Shown here: positions 46,090 through 55,823 of the stretch, one piece after another
How positions within the stretch are numbered: the stretch's first letter is position 1
Layout: every line of letters begins with the position of its first letter
Notes under the pieces: model-generated
What the model was told of the DNA's origin: nothing
Databases searched by the model: none
Seen by the model: the letters and a program-made list of their open reading frames with translations, nothing else
Origin: an uncultured Flavobacteriaceae bacterium
GTDB taxonomy: Bacteria; Bacteroidota; Bacteroidia; Flavobacteriales; Flavobacteriaceae
DNA length: 64,000 nt
Direction: 5' to 3'
Assembly: GCA_947501845.1 (NCBI GenBank)
Contig: CANMXP010000003.1
Coordinates: 186,001-250,000 of the forward strand
Position numbers and translations under genes: made by a program

Positions 46090-46857
46090 ATGAAAAAGGT
46101 TGTTTTTCTTCTTTTTATATGTTCTGGTCTTAGTTTTTCTCAGAGCAACTCAAAATTAAAAACCATTCATGTTTATGTAGCCTTGTGTGACAATATAAAC
46201 CAAGGAATCGTTCCAGTTCCTAAAACATTGGGTAACGGTCAAAACCCCAAAAATAATTTGTATTGGGGTGCTATGTATGGTGTTAAAAGCTATTTTAAAA
46301 GGAGTAAGGATTGGACGCTTATATCAACAAAAGTTAATCCTGATAGCTTTATTTTAGAACGATTACTTTTTAAACACAAGACATCTAATGTTTATTTACT
46401 TGCAGACGCTTATGACGGTAAATATATAAAAAGCACAACAGTAGATTTTTTAGAAGCTACTGCTGGTAGAAAAGATGTGGTCATCTTGAATGGAACGCAA
46501 AAATTAAAATTTGGAGGGGATTCGAATCTATTAGCATACATAGGGCATGATGGGTTAATGGAGTTTGATGTAGAAGGGGATTTTGCACCGCTTAATGAAA
46601 ACAAGCGAGATGCTATTATTTTAGCTTGCGTAAGTAAAGATTATTTTAAACCATATTTACAGCAAACTAAAGCAAATCCTTTAGTTTGGTCTACAGGATT
46701 AATGTCACCAGAAGCATATTCTTTAAAATGGGCGATCGATGGGTGGATTTTAAATGAGAATGATAAGGAGATTAGAGAACGTGCATCTCAGGCATACCAC
46801 CATTATCAAAAGTGCGGTATTAAAGGCGCTAGAAATTTATTGGTTACTGGATATTGA
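46090..46857 (+). CDS. Secreted protein with possible caspase-like His/Cys dyad
   Basis: Start chosen at ATG 46090 (255 residues) because it opens a signal peptide (KKVVFLLFICSGLSFSQS); the upstream open frame overlaps the previous gene. Two motifs stand out: YIGHDGLMEFD with H153, and DAIILACVSKDYF with C180. This HxG then xxAC spacing (27 residues) recalls the catalytic dyad of clan CD cysteine peptidases (caspase, clostripain), but overall similarity was not established. Overlaps the convergent Vsr-like gene by 14 bp. Confidence 0.65.
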   Translation: MKKVVFLLFICSGLSFSQSNSKLKTIHVYVALCDNINQGIVPVPKTLGNGQNPKNNLYWGAMYGVKSYFKRSKDWTLISTKVNPDSFILERLLFKHKTSNVYLLADAYDGKYIKSTTVDFLEATAGRKDVVILNGTQKLKFGGDSNLLAYIGHDGLMEFDVEGDFAPLNENKRDAIILACVSKDYFKPYLQQTKANPLVWSTGLMSPEAYSLKWAIDGWILNENDKEIRERASQAYHHYQKCGIKGARNLLVTGY

Positions 46858-47320
46858 GCCATCCAGTATCTAAATATACCAAGACATCATTGATACAGAT
46901 TTTTAGGTTGTTTTTTATTTCGTGAGCCCAAAACCGAAATGTAGTATACCCCATGTCTTTTAATTGTTGGTTAACTTCTCTGTCTCTTTGCATATTCCTT
47001 TCTATCTTAGGAATCCAGAAATCGCGATTTGTTTTTAGTTTGGCCTTACGCTCATCCCAATTATAACCATGCCAATATTCGCCATCGATAAAAATAGCAA
47101 GCCTGTATTTTTTTATGCTTATATCTGGCTGTCCTGGAAGTTGTTTGCTATTTATTCGATACCGAACCCCTTCTTTCCAAAGTGCTTTGCGGAAACGCAT
47201 TTCAGGCTTGGTATTTTTACCACGAATTTTGCTCATCATTTTAGAGCGTTTCTTCGTAGTATAGAATCCAGATTCCTCACTAAATCTAGGAACTTTTATT
47301 TTTTTGTAATCGTAGGACAT
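46844..47320 (-). CDS. Very-short-patch-repair-like (Vsr) endonuclease
   Basis: A 158-residue protein of the Vsr family: MMSKIRGKNTKPEMRFRKAL, LPGQPDISIKKYRLAIFIDG and YWHGYNW. The Asp in QPDIS matches the catalytic Asp; the HHH zinc/metal segment of E. coli Vsr is reduced to WHGYNW. Vsr enzymes nick T:G mismatches from deaminated 5-methylcytosine and are usually found beside a cytosine methyltransferase, which is absent here. Confidence 0.85.
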   Translation of the reverse strand: MSYDYKKIKVPRFSEESGFYTTKKRSKMMSKIRGKNTKPEMRFRKALWKEGVRYRINSKQLPGQPDISIKKYRLAIFIDGEYWHGYNWDERKAKLKTNRDFWIPKIERNMQRDREVNQQLKDMGYTTFRFWAHEIKNNLKICINDVLVYLDTGWLNIQ

Positions 47321-47692
47321 AATTACTTTCTAAAATATAAATAAAATGAGTCAATCAAAAACAAATATTATAGCTACCATTAAGTTTTAAGAACATAGTC
47401 AAAATACTAAGAAATCGTTATTTAGGTGTTAATACTTAGTTTTGTGTAAAAAAAATATAGATTTAAGTCACTTTTACGTATTTGAAGATTTTAGTGTTCA
47501 TAAATTAACTTCTTGATAAATAGACTGTATTGAAATATCCCGAAATTAGCAATATCGCATAAATCAAACGTGTAAATATTGATTCTACCTATGTTTTTGG
47601 CTCTAGTTAAAGTAGGAGTTTTGTTTTAAGTAAGAAAAATAAGTAAGTTTACTTAGTTTTAACCCTAATGCTTAACCCTAAATCTTTAAAAC
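47321..47692. other. Gene-free stretch between vsr-like gene and PilJ-domain gene
   Basis: No plausible ORF. It has a TAnnTTTG match (TAGTTTTG, 47437-47444) 248 nt before the next ATG and a small dyad AAGTAAGTTTACTT near 47645. Nothing else recognised. Confidence 0.45.
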
Positions 47693-48526
47693 ATGAAAGC
47701 TAAAATCAAAACAATCCTAATTACTGTTATGTTATTAACAATTCATACTGTAACGGCACAAACTCAAAATTTCGGCTCTATTAATTATAATAAGGCTATT
47801 AATATTTCAGGAAAACAAAGAATGTTATCCCAAAAAATGTCAAAGGCATATTTACTAATGTCTAAAGGTATTAATAATGAAAAAATAAAAAAAGAGCTTA
47901 ATTCGAGTAAATTTATTTTTGAAAGGCAATTGGATATTTTGAACCAAAATGCTAAAAACTCATCTACTAAATTGTATTTAAAAAAAGTGTATCGTCTTTG
48001 GAGTGAATTTAGAAGCATTATAGATGAAACAGCTAGCATTAAAAACTCCCAGCGTATTATGGCGTTGAATACAGAGCTCTTAAATGCGTGCCATCAAGTA
48101 GTACAGAGTATAGAGATGAGCTCTAACTACAATAATAAATTTTTTGAAAATAATGATCAAGAACTCATTAAAACAATCAATATATCTGGAAAGCAAAGAA
48201 TGTTATCGCAAAGGCTATGCTTATACTTTACCGCGATAAAAATATTTCCAAAAAATAAGGTAGAATACCAAGCTGTTCTTGATGAGGTTTTTGATGAATT
48301 CTCCGATGTAATAAGCTACTTGTTAATAAGTACTTATAACACAACAGAAACTGAAGAAGAAATAGGTGTTATTATGGCAACTTGGGAGCAATATCAATCA
48401 AGTAAACGAAAATTTTTAGAGGCAGATTTTGAGCTAACAGATGTTTATAGCGTAACAAATTCCCTAACAAAAAGCTTTAACAAAATAACGGGATTGTATG
48501 AATTGGTAGCAGAAAGTCAAAAGTAA
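47693..48526 (+). CDS. Secreted protein with two PilJ-type (type IV pili MCP N-term) modules
   Basis: A 277-residue exported helical protein (signal ends TVTAQTQ). The hallmark INISGKQRMLSQKMSKAYL occurs at about residues 36-54 and again near 160 as INISGKQRMLSQRLCLYF, so there are two PilJ-like sensory helical bundles. In chemoreceptors and nitrate sensors this fold is periplasmic and joined to a membrane and signalling part; here nothing follows it, so the protein may act as a free periplasmic sensor. Single gene with a terminator. Confidence 0.85.
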   Translation: MKAKIKTILITVMLLTIHTVTAQTQNFGSINYNKAINISGKQRMLSQKMSKAYLLMSKGINNEKIKKELNSSKFIFERQLDILNQNAKNSSTKLYLKKVYRLWSEFRSIIDETASIKNSQRIMALNTELLNACHQVVQSIEMSSNYNNKFFENNDQELIKTINISGKQRMLSQRLCLYFTAIKIFPKNKVEYQAVLDEVFDEFSDVISYLLISTYNTTETEEEIGVIMATWEQYQSSKRKFLEADFELTDVYSVTNSLTKSFNKITGLYELVAESQK

Positions 48527-48557
48527 TTTAGCATTTGCTAAAACACATAGTTACTTA

Positions 48558-48597
48558 AAAAACTCCAGACAAAAAACTGTTCTTGTCTGGAGTTTTT
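48558..48597 (+). terminator. Terminator after PilJ-domain gene
   Basis: 15-bp stem AAAAACTCCAGACAA / TTGTCTGGAGTTTTT with a 10-nt loop. Confidence 0.9.
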
Positions 48598-48647
48598 CCG
48601 TTTGAAATCCCACCAAATATAATTGTCGTCACAGGATTTAGAATTAA

Positions 48648-48675
48648 TCTTTCTTAGAAGCTTTTCTAAGCAAGA
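48648..48675. repeat. Orphan stem-loop in 48.6-48.9 kb gap
   Basis: 12-bp arms with one mismatch around TTAGAAGCTTTTCTAA. The rest of the gap to 48879 shows nothing recognisable. Confidence 0.5.
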
Positions 48676-48879
48676 ACTTTGATAGCAGTGTCAAAATTAT
48701 AAACTGTGTATCAAAACAAAACCGTTTATAAGTTTTAAAGGCTGTTATTTATTAATAGGCTTGTTGGTTGGCATGGTATTATTAAAAAAGTATAAAATTT
48801 GAAGCACTAAAGGTTTACTAATTATAAGGTCAACAACTGTATGATATAATAAATTAGATACTGTTGAAGTTATAGTTAC

Positions 48880-49686
48880 ATGATAAATCTCAATAATGTG
48901 TTGGTTTGTGGCTGTTTTCTCTTGTCCATTCTAGTATTTAATTGTAAATACTCGAAAAAAAATGAAGCCCTTTTTGCAGTGGGTGTTATTGAAAAGCAAC
49001 CTGAAACTATATTCGAAATAAAGCATGACTTCTTAGATAGTGCCAAACTCAGCATTAACTTTAAACCACTAGGGAATTACTCTGATATTAAAAATGGTAT
49101 TGTTAATGATAGAGCATATTTTAAGAATTTATATGAGTTCAATTCTTTAAAAGCCATAGATAGTGCTTCAAAATATTTATATTCTAAGTTAATAAATGAT
49201 ATTGTTCCTTTTTGGTATGGTACACCGTGGGATTTTAACGGACATACCAATGTCCCAAACCAAGGGGAGATTGCTTGTGGTTATTTTGTTTCAACAACTT
49301 TAAAGCACCTTGGCTTTAAATTGAATAGGTATAAAATGGCACAAAAAGCAGGGTTGACCGAGGCTGAAGTATTACAGGCTAAAACGGAGCTTAAAATATT
49401 TTCGAATTTGTCTTTCAGTACATTGAAATCGAAATTAAACGCCATTTATAATGATGGCATTTATTTTGTTGGATTGGACAATCATGTTGGTTATGTATTA
49501 ATTAAAGATAAAGAACTTTACTTTTTACATGCTAGTTATTATGATGATAAAGTGCTTATTGAGTTAGCGGAAACATCGCCTTGTTTTACATCTAATCTTT
49601 ATGTGTTTGCAGAAATAACTACCAATGAAAAATTAGTAAAGCGTTGGATTTTCAATAATGTATTAACGGTGCCTACCAATAATTAA
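48880..49686 (+). CDS. NlpC/P60-like putative cysteine hydrolase lipoprotein
   Basis: A 268-residue protein with a lipoprotein signal (LLSILVFNC, C22). The region FWYGTPWDFNGHTNVPNQGE, then IACGYFVSTTLKHLGF, places C133 at the start of a helix, as in papain-like NlpC/P60 hydrolases. H202 in LDNHVGYVLI and H217 in FLHASY would complete the triad. Such enzymes cut peptidoglycan stem peptides, though substrates differ. Assignment is by motif layout only. Confidence 0.65.
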   Translation: MINLNNVLVCGCFLLSILVFNCKYSKKNEALFAVGVIEKQPETIFEIKHDFLDSAKLSINFKPLGNYSDIKNGIVNDRAYFKNLYEFNSLKAIDSASKYLYSKLINDIVPFWYGTPWDFNGHTNVPNQGEIACGYFVSTTLKHLGFKLNRYKMAQKAGLTEAEVLQAKTELKIFSNLSFSTLKSKLNAIYNDGIYFVGLDNHVGYVLIKDKELYFLHASYYDDKVLIELAETSPCFTSNLYVFAEITTNEKLVKRWIFNNVLTVPTNN

Positions 49687-49799
49687 CTATATAGCGTATA
49701 AGTATTTTTTTAGCTTCCTATCTTCTTTTCGATATTTAGCTGCACTCAACTCATAAATACTCAATCTAATGTGAGGAAATAAATAACAGCATAAAAAAA

Positions 49800-49826
49800 C
49801 CAGACAAGAAATAAATTCTTGCCTGG
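49800..49826 (-). terminator. Terminator of TBDR gene at 49.9 kb
   Basis: 11-bp arms with one mismatch (CCAGACAAGAA / TTCTTGCCTGG), 5-nt loop, followed on the minus strand by T7. Confidence 0.8.
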
Positions 49827-49857
49827 AATTCAAAAACCAAACTATTAATCAATCACT

Positions 49858-52236
49858 CTAAAATTGGAAGCGATACCCTACATCTGGGAAGAGTCCTATT
49901 TGGTCTACCCGATCTATGTTATTTGTTAAACGGTTATAACTACGCTCAAAAATGTTTTTTCTATTGGTTAGATTCTGAATATCTACATAGAATTTATGGG
50001 ATCGTTTTTTCTTTTTGCTATTTATTTTAAAACCTACTTTAAAATCCAAGCGCATATAATTTTCGTATTGTTTGGAGAAAGCTTGGTCTTCTAATAGAAC
50101 TTCAAAACCTTCTAGACGAGAAGCCTCTAAATCTGCTGGCGTGTAATAACGTCCTCCCGAAAATGTAAATCGTGTATCGAAAAACAAGACATTTTTTTGT
50201 GCTTTACCAACGGTAATCTCCTTACCTGCTAGTAAATTTGTTACATAGCCATTATTAAAAGGTGAATTTCTTTCTATGCCATCGCTGCCTTTATACTTAC
50301 TTTCAAAGAAAGAGGACGTTAGCAAGCCATAATATCCATTACTAAAAAATTTCTCAACGGTTAGTTCTACACCTTGATTATAACCTGTGCCATTATTTTT
50401 AAGAGAAACAACACTATTATTGAAATCAAAATCGGCACCCTCGGTTAATGATGAATAACTCGATGGGAATGCTTCTACTGCTGCTTTGGTAATGTTTTGG
50501 TAGTAAACTTCTGCTTTTGCTCTCCAACTTTTTGCAAGTTTTACATCATAGCCTAATACATAATGTTCACTTTTAATAAAGTCCAAATTTCTATTAGTTT
50601 GTACCAGTTCGCCATTAACATCTTCATTTAAAAATAAAATTGGTAGTGGCACATTTTGATGGTGTATACCATAACCTAAACTTAAACTATGTTTAGGAGC
50701 TACTTTATAGTTTAGTGCAGCTCTAGGCTCTATTACGAATTGCTTGTTTAAAGAACTGTATTGAGAATGCAATCCAGTATTTAAAGTAAGCTTTTTAGTT
50801 AGTCTGAAACGCCCTTGAATATAAGGTTGAAATAAATTTAAACTTTCATCCGTATCTCTAAATGTATACAAATCTGGATCACCATCATTATTCAAATCTG
50901 GTTGTTCATCTCTATCCCTTAAATAAGATTTCAATTTAAGATTTTCGAAAAGAACCCCTGTTCTTAATGTTATCTTGTTATTTATTTTAGAATTGAATAA
51001 GGTTGAAACTGTAATGCGGTTTTGTTTGTTGTCCGATTCTGTATATTTAATAGTACGTTCGTCTGGTGTATCGATGTCTATAATTCGATCTTCTGTAAAA
51101 TTATTGCCAGATCCAGATATAGATGCTACCGTTTTTATATAACTTTTTTTGCCAATTGTAATGCGATGATTAAGACCCAAAACATGGAAATTAGATTTAA
51201 CAAATGAGTTCTCATCTTTTGCAGCAAATAGGTCGTCTTTTTCGGCTTGATCGCCATAAAGATCAATGTCTGAATTTCCAATAATTCCAAATAATGATAA
51301 ATTACCATACGTTCCTGTGCCTAGATCAATATTATAGGCAATATCGCTATAATTAGGAGTTGCCGATGTACCGCCGCCGCCTACTAGGCCAATTAAGGAA
51401 TACCTTCCTGCAACTAAAAAAGAACCTTGTTTGTTGCCTAATGGACCTTCTGCCATAGCTTCTACTCCTGTAAAAGCACCTACCTGAGCTGTAAATTCGT
51501 AGTCGTCTGTATTTCCTTTTCTGAACCCTAAATCGAAAACACCTCCTAAGGCGTTACCATATTCTGCTGGGAAAGCAGATGTTATAAAGTCGGAATTTTT
51601 AAGCATATTAGGGTTTAATGCAGAAACAGGGCTACCTGTTGTACCTAATGAAGAAAAATGATTAGGACTGGGTATAGGAACACCCTCTAATCGCCATAAT
51701 AACCCTGTTGGTGAGTTACCACGAACCACAATGTCGTTTCTACTATCATCTGGAGCAGAAACACCAGCAAAGTTTGATGCTAATCTACCAACATCACCAC
51801 GACCTCCAGAAAAACGCCCAACTTCTTCCATACTAAACTGACGGGCAGAAATTGATGCCAGCTTATTTACTGCTCTGTCCTTATTCGTTTCGGTTGTTAG
51901 AATGACAGCGTCTAATTCCCCAAAAGCTTCTGTTAAGCTTACGTTTACAGTAACATCTTTACCAGAAGTTACATCTAAATTGGGCATGGTTATAGATTCG
52001 TAACCTACATAATTAATACGAATGGCCTGTCTACCCAAGGGCACATCGTTTAACGTGAAATACCCATTTTCATCAGTAATTGCTCCAACAGCTTTATCTT
52101 GGTTCAATAATTCTATGGTAGCTCCAGGGAGTGGAATTTCCGATTGTTTGTCAATTATTAACCCTTTAATAGTTCCTGTTTGTGCTTGCAGTGCAAATGT
52201 TGCACATAGAATGAATAACTTTAATATAATTTTCAT
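49858..52236 (-). CDS. TonB-dependent receptor with CarboxypepD_reg domain
   Basis: A 792-residue outer-membrane receptor. The signal peptide ends FALQAQT; a carboxypeptidase-regulatory-like domain (GTIKGLIIDKQSEIPLPGAT) spans about 22-110; the plug has SARQFSMEEVGRFSGGRGDV and NDIVVRGNSPTGLLWRLEGV; the barrel ends VGYRFQF. No SusD partner is adjacent. It is divergent from a LytS-type kinase and LytTR regulator, which may control it. Substrate unknown. Confidence 0.9.
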   Translation of the reverse strand: MKIILKLFILCATFALQAQTGTIKGLIIDKQSEIPLPGATIELLNQDKAVGAITDENGYFTLNDVPLGRQAIRINYVGYESITMPNLDVTSGKDVTVNVSLTEAFGELDAVILTTETNKDRAVNKLASISARQFSMEEVGRFSGGRGDVGRLASNFAGVSAPDDSRNDIVVRGNSPTGLLWRLEGVPIPSPNHFSSLGTTGSPVSALNPNMLKNSDFITSAFPAEYGNALGGVFDLGFRKGNTDDYEFTAQVGAFTGVEAMAEGPLGNKQGSFLVAGRYSLIGLVGGGGTSATPNYSDIAYNIDLGTGTYGNLSLFGIIGNSDIDLYGDQAEKDDLFAAKDENSFVKSNFHVLGLNHRITIGKKSYIKTVASISGSGNNFTEDRIIDIDTPDERTIKYTESDNKQNRITVSTLFNSKINNKITLRTGVLFENLKLKSYLRDRDEQPDLNNDGDPDLYTFRDTDESLNLFQPYIQGRFRLTKKLTLNTGLHSQYSSLNKQFVIEPRAALNYKVAPKHSLSLGYGIHHQNVPLPILFLNEDVNGELVQTNRNLDFIKSEHYVLGYDVKLAKSWRAKAEVYYQNITKAAVEAFPSSYSSLTEGADFDFNNSVVSLKNNGTGYNQGVELTVEKFFSNGYYGLLTSSFFESKYKGSDGIERNSPFNNGYVTNLLAGKEITVGKAQKNVLFFDTRFTFSGGRYYTPADLEASRLEGFEVLLEDQAFSKQYENYMRLDFKVGFKINSKKKKRSHKFYVDIQNLTNRKNIFERSYNRLTNNIDRVDQIGLFPDVGYRFQF

Positions 52237-52460
52237 TATTGCTTTTTAATTGATTCGGGGCAAATTTGAAGGTTAAAACATAGAAAATAAAGCCGCTTTT
52301 TTTGAAGTGTTTAATTATAGCTTGAGTTGTTTAAAATGTACTTTAAATTATCAAATAACTATATTTATGCCGCTTTTCAGTTTAAATAAAAACAACAACA
52401 GTTTAAGTTGTTATTTGACAATAGGAATCAAAAAGTCGTTTTTTTTGGCTTGACACTCAG

Positions 52461-52468
52461 TATATTTG
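52461..52468 (+). promoter_or_regulatory. -7 box TATATTTG ahead of sensor kinase gene
   Basis: TATATTTG 29 nt before ATG. In the 261-bp divergent gap there is also a small dyad (AACAAC ... GTTGTT near 52390-52412). Confidence 0.5.
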
Positions 52469-52497
52469 GGTGTAATGAATGTTAGAAAAAAGTTTGA

Positions 52498-53580
52498 ATG
52501 ATTAAAAAAACTACTCGGATTAAAAAAATAGGTTATAGAATTCTGGTTATCAATATTGTTTTTTTATTGATAAAGCTTACTGTTAATGATAAAGAGAATG
52601 GCTTTAATGATGATCCTATTAATGAGCCTATTTTTTATTATGTATCGGCTATGATATTCTTCCTATTCACATGGGAAGTAAACGATTGGCTAATAAAAAA
52701 GAATAGTCAGAGTACATTGAAATCTAATATTAGTTTTACCAATAGCCTAGAGATTTTGGTTAAAACATTGGCCATTGTATTACCAATTATTGCGTTAATT
52801 TATTATTTAGCTATTTTCGAGTTTAATTATATCTCTAGAATAGATGCAGAAGACCTCTGGTTGCAATTTCGTATAGATTTTTTAAGAGCTACTTTGCTTC
52901 TTTTTTCTTTGGTTGTTTTTAATTTATTTTATTATGCGACAACAAGAGCTAAGGAAATTGAAAATTCGATGTACCAGTTAAAACAAGAAGTTATGACATC
53001 GAAATATAATTCGCTAAAGAATCAAATAAGCCCACATTTTTTATTTAATAGCTTGAATATATTAACCTCGTTGATGTATGAAGATCGTGATTTGGCATCG
53101 GATTTTGTAACACGGTTAGCATCATGCTATCGCTATATTTTAGATAATAAAGAGAAAGATTTAGTGACATTAGAAAAGGAAATGAATTTTTTAGATTCGT
53201 TCATCTTTATGATGAACGTGAGGCACAAAGAATCATTATCTATAACAACAAATATTTTGGTTAACTCTCAAGACTTTTTAATACCGACCTTGTCTTTGCA
53301 AATGCTAGTAGAGAATGCTTTGAAACACAATTATTTTTCAAAGGAAAGACCTTTAGAGGTAAACATATTTTCAGACCACAAAAAGTTAGTCGTACAAAAT
53401 ACATTGCGTAAAAGAAAAGAAGAACCATCTACTAAATTAGGTATTAGCAATATTAAAAAACGCTATGCTTTCTATACAAATGAACCAGTCACAATTGAAG
53501 AGGGAAATGATGTTTATAAGATTGAAATTCCTTTATTGCAAAAAACTGTAAAACAATTTAACACGCCTTTAGATTCTTAA
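52498..53580 (+). CDS. LytS-type sensor histidine kinase
   Basis: A 360-residue membrane kinase with four hydrophobic segments (about 14-28, 45-62, 88-108 and 129-148). The kinase part is of the LytS/YehU (His_kinase) type: KNQISPHFLFNSLNILTSLM with H180 as phospho-acceptor, then LVENALKHNYF (N box) and STKLGISNIKKRY. It would phosphorylate the LytTR regulator encoded 1 bp downstream. Divergent from a TBDR gene. Confidence 0.92.
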   Translation: MIKKTTRIKKIGYRILVINIVFLLIKLTVNDKENGFNDDPINEPIFYYVSAMIFFLFTWEVNDWLIKKNSQSTLKSNISFTNSLEILVKTLAIVLPIIALIYYLAIFEFNYISRIDAEDLWLQFRIDFLRATLLLFSLVVFNLFYYATTRAKEIENSMYQLKQEVMTSKYNSLKNQISPHFLFNSLNILTSLMYEDRDLASDFVTRLASCYRYILDNKEKDLVTLEKEMNFLDSFIFMMNVRHKESLSITTNILVNSQDFLIPTLSLQMLVENALKHNYFSKERPLEVNIFSDHKKLVVQNTLRKRKEEPSTKLGISNIKKRYAFYTNEPVTIEEGNDVYKIEIPLLQKTVKQFNTPLDS

Positions 53581-53581
53581 T

Positions 53582-54337
53582 ATGAAAGCTTTAATTATAG
53601 AAGATGAAAATATAGCATCAAAGCGATTAGCCAATCTTGTAAAAGAACTGGCTCCAGATGTTGAGATATTAGAGCGAATAAGTTCTGTTGAGGAGGGGAT
53701 TGCTTGGTTTAAAAATAATACGTTGCCAGATTTAATATTTTTAGATATACAATTAAACGATGGGTATGGTTTTGATATTATTGATGCTCTGCAAGAACAC
53801 CCTCCTATAATTTTTACAACAGCTTATAACGAATATGCTATAAGGGGATTTAAATACAATGGATTGGATTATTTGTTGAAACCAATAGACAAAAGGGATT
53901 TAGAAAATGCCTTAAATAAGTTTAGAAAGTCAAAGTTGGTGCCAGAAAAAGAGAACGAGCAAAAGTATGAGCAGTTAAAGAATCTTTTTTCTAAAGAATA
54001 CAAGCGACGTTTTATGGTGAAAATTGGAAATCAGTTTAATAGTTTCAATGTAGAGAATATTGCTTATTTCAAGTCTCATGAAGGATTGATTTACTTACGG
54101 AATACTAATGGGAAGAAATACCCTATTGAATATTCTTTAGATCAGCTAGAAGATATTTTAGACCCTATTCAGTTTTTTAGGATAAATCGAAAATATATGG
54201 TGTCTGTTAATGCTGTAATTGAGATTCATAGCTATTTTAATAGTAGGCTGCTATTAAAATTAGAACCTAATGAAGAGGAACAAATTATAGTGTCAAGAGA
54301 AAGAACCACTAATTTTAAAAAGTGGTTAGATTGTTAG
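53582..54337 (+). CDS. LytTR-family response regulator
   Basis: A 251-residue regulator: receiver domain 1-120 with D55 in LIFLDIQLNDG and the Lys of YLLKPID, and a C-terminal LytTR DNA-binding domain (about 145-250; FMVKIGNQFNSFNVENIAYF, FFRINRKYMVSVNAVIEIHS). It should bind DNA repeats near its targets; none were identified. Translationally coupled to the kinase. Confidence 0.94.
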   Translation: MKALIIEDENIASKRLANLVKELAPDVEILERISSVEEGIAWFKNNTLPDLIFLDIQLNDGYGFDIIDALQEHPPIIFTTAYNEYAIRGFKYNGLDYLLKPIDKRDLENALNKFRKSKLVPEKENEQKYEQLKNLFSKEYKRRFMVKIGNQFNSFNVENIAYFKSHEGLIYLRNTNGKKYPIEYSLDQLEDILDPIQFFRINRKYMVSVNAVIEIHSYFNSRLLLKLEPNEEEQIIVSRERTTNFKKWLDC

Positions 54338-54350
54338 TTTTATAAACGAA

Positions 54351-54380
54351 AAATCCCAAACATTCATGTTTGGGATTTTA
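54351..54380 (+). terminator. Shared terminator of lytTR gene and ahcY (convergent)
   Basis: Perfect 13-bp stem (AAAATCCCAAACA / TGTTTGGGATTTT) with a TTCA loop; A and T runs on either side let it serve both genes. Confidence 0.9.
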
Positions 54381-54401
54381 TATTTCATTTTTTTTAGAAT
54401 T

Positions 54402-55718
54402 TTAATATCTATAATGTTCAGGTTTATAAGGTCCATCAACCGTTACACCAATATAACTTGCTTGCTCTTCACGAAGTTCCGTCAGCTCAACACCTATTTT
54501 AGCTAAGTGTAATTTTGCTACTTTTTCATCTAACGCTTTTGGTAACATATAAACTTCATTTTTGTAAGCATCAGCATTATTCCAAAGCTCTATTTGCGCT
54601 AACGTTTGGTTAGTAAATGAGTTACTCATTACAAAACTAGGGTGTCCTGTAGCGCAGCCTAAGTTTACTAGACGACCTTCAGCAAGAATAATTATGTCTT
54701 TTCCGTTTACAGTGTATTTGTCTACTTGAGGCTTGATAGTGTTTTTAGTATGTCCATGGTTTTCGTTTAACCAGCCCATATCGATTTCATTATCGAAATG
54801 CCCAATATTACAAACAATAGCTTTATCCTTTAGGGCTTCAAAATGACGTCCCTGTACAATATCTTTATTTCCTGTTGTAGTAATTACAATATCAGTATTG
54901 CCAATAACTGTTTCCAGTTTTTTAACTTCAAAACCATCCATAGCCGCTTGTAAAGCACAAATAGGATCTATTTCTGTGATAGTTACAATACTTCCTGCAC
55001 CTTTAAAAGAAGCAGCTGTACCTTTACCAACATCACCATAACCACAAACGGTAACGCGTTTCCCTGCTAACATAATATCTGTTGCTCGACGAATAGCATC
55101 TACAGCACTTTCCTTGCAACCGTATTTATTATCGAATTTCGATTTTGTTACCGAGTCGTTAACATTTATGGCAGGCATTGGTAATGTACCATTCTTTACA
55201 CGCTCGTAAAGTCTGTGAACACCTGTTGTTGTTTCTTCAGATAAACCATTAATCCCAGCTGTCAATTCTGGATACTTATCCAAAACCATATTAGTTAAAT
55301 CACCTCCATCATCAAGTATCATGTTAAGAGGTTTTCTGTCTTCCCCAAAGAAAAGGGTTTGCTCTATACACCAATCAAATTCCTCTTCTGTCATATCTTT
55401 CCAAGCATAAACAGCCGTTCCAGCAGCAGCGATTGCAGCAGCAGCTTGATCTTGTGTTGAGAATATGTTACAAGAGCTCCAAGTAACTTCTGCTCCTAAA
55501 GCCTGTAAGGTCTCAATTAAAACAGCTGTTTGAATAGTCATGTGTAAACATCCAGCAATTCTAGCACCTTTAAGAGGTTGTGAGTCTTTGTATTCTTCAC
55601 GTAAACTCATAAGTCCAGGCATTTCTGCTTCGGCTAATTCTATTTCTTTTCGCCCCCAAGCAGCAAGTGAAATATCTTTTACTTTGTTAGCCACATAAGG
55701 AATTGTTTTTGTACTCAT
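54402..55718 (-). CDS. ahcY: Adenosylhomocysteinase
   Basis: A 438-residue SAH hydrolase. Landmarks: [40 protein letters not shown], the NAD-binding [19 protein letters not shown] and the C-terminal [11 protein letters not shown]. It splits S-adenosylhomocysteine into adenosine and homocysteine and uses bound NAD. Standard length, cytoplasmic. No SAH or SAM riboswitch was seen upstream. Confidence 0.97.
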   Translation of the reverse strand: MSTKTIPYVANKVKDISLAAWGRKEIELAEAEMPGLMSLREEYKDSQPLKGARIAGCLHMTIQTAVLIETLQALGAEVTWSSCNIFSTQDQAAAAIAAAGTAVYAWKDMTEEEFDWCIEQTLFFGEDRKPLNMILDDGGDLTNMVLDKYPELTAGINGLSEETTTGVHRLYERVKNGTLPMPAINVNDSVTKSKFDNKYGCKESAVDAIRRATDIMLAGKRVTVCGYGDVGKGTAASFKGAGSIVTITEIDPICALQAAMDGFEVKKLETVIGNTDIVITTTGNKDIVQGRHFEALKDKAIVCNIGHFDNEIDMGWLNENHGHTKNTIKPQVDKYTVNGKDIIILAEGRLVNLGCATGHPSFVMSNSFTNQTLAQIELWNNADAYKNEVYMLPKALDEKVAKLHLAKIGVELTELREEQASYIGVTVDGPYKPEHYRY

Positions 55719-55815
55719 ATCAATATTTTCTTTTTGTTTTTAAACCTAAACAAGATTGTGATTCGCACTTAAATAGTTAAATTCGTCAAAAATTACAAGC
55801 CTAAATTAGGAAGTG

Positions 55816-55823
55816 CAAAGATA
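55816..55823 (-). promoter_or_regulatory. -7 box TATCTTTG ahead of ahcY
   Basis: On the minus strand TATCTTTG, about 97 nt before the ahcY ATG; the leader is A+T-rich. Confidence 0.5.
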
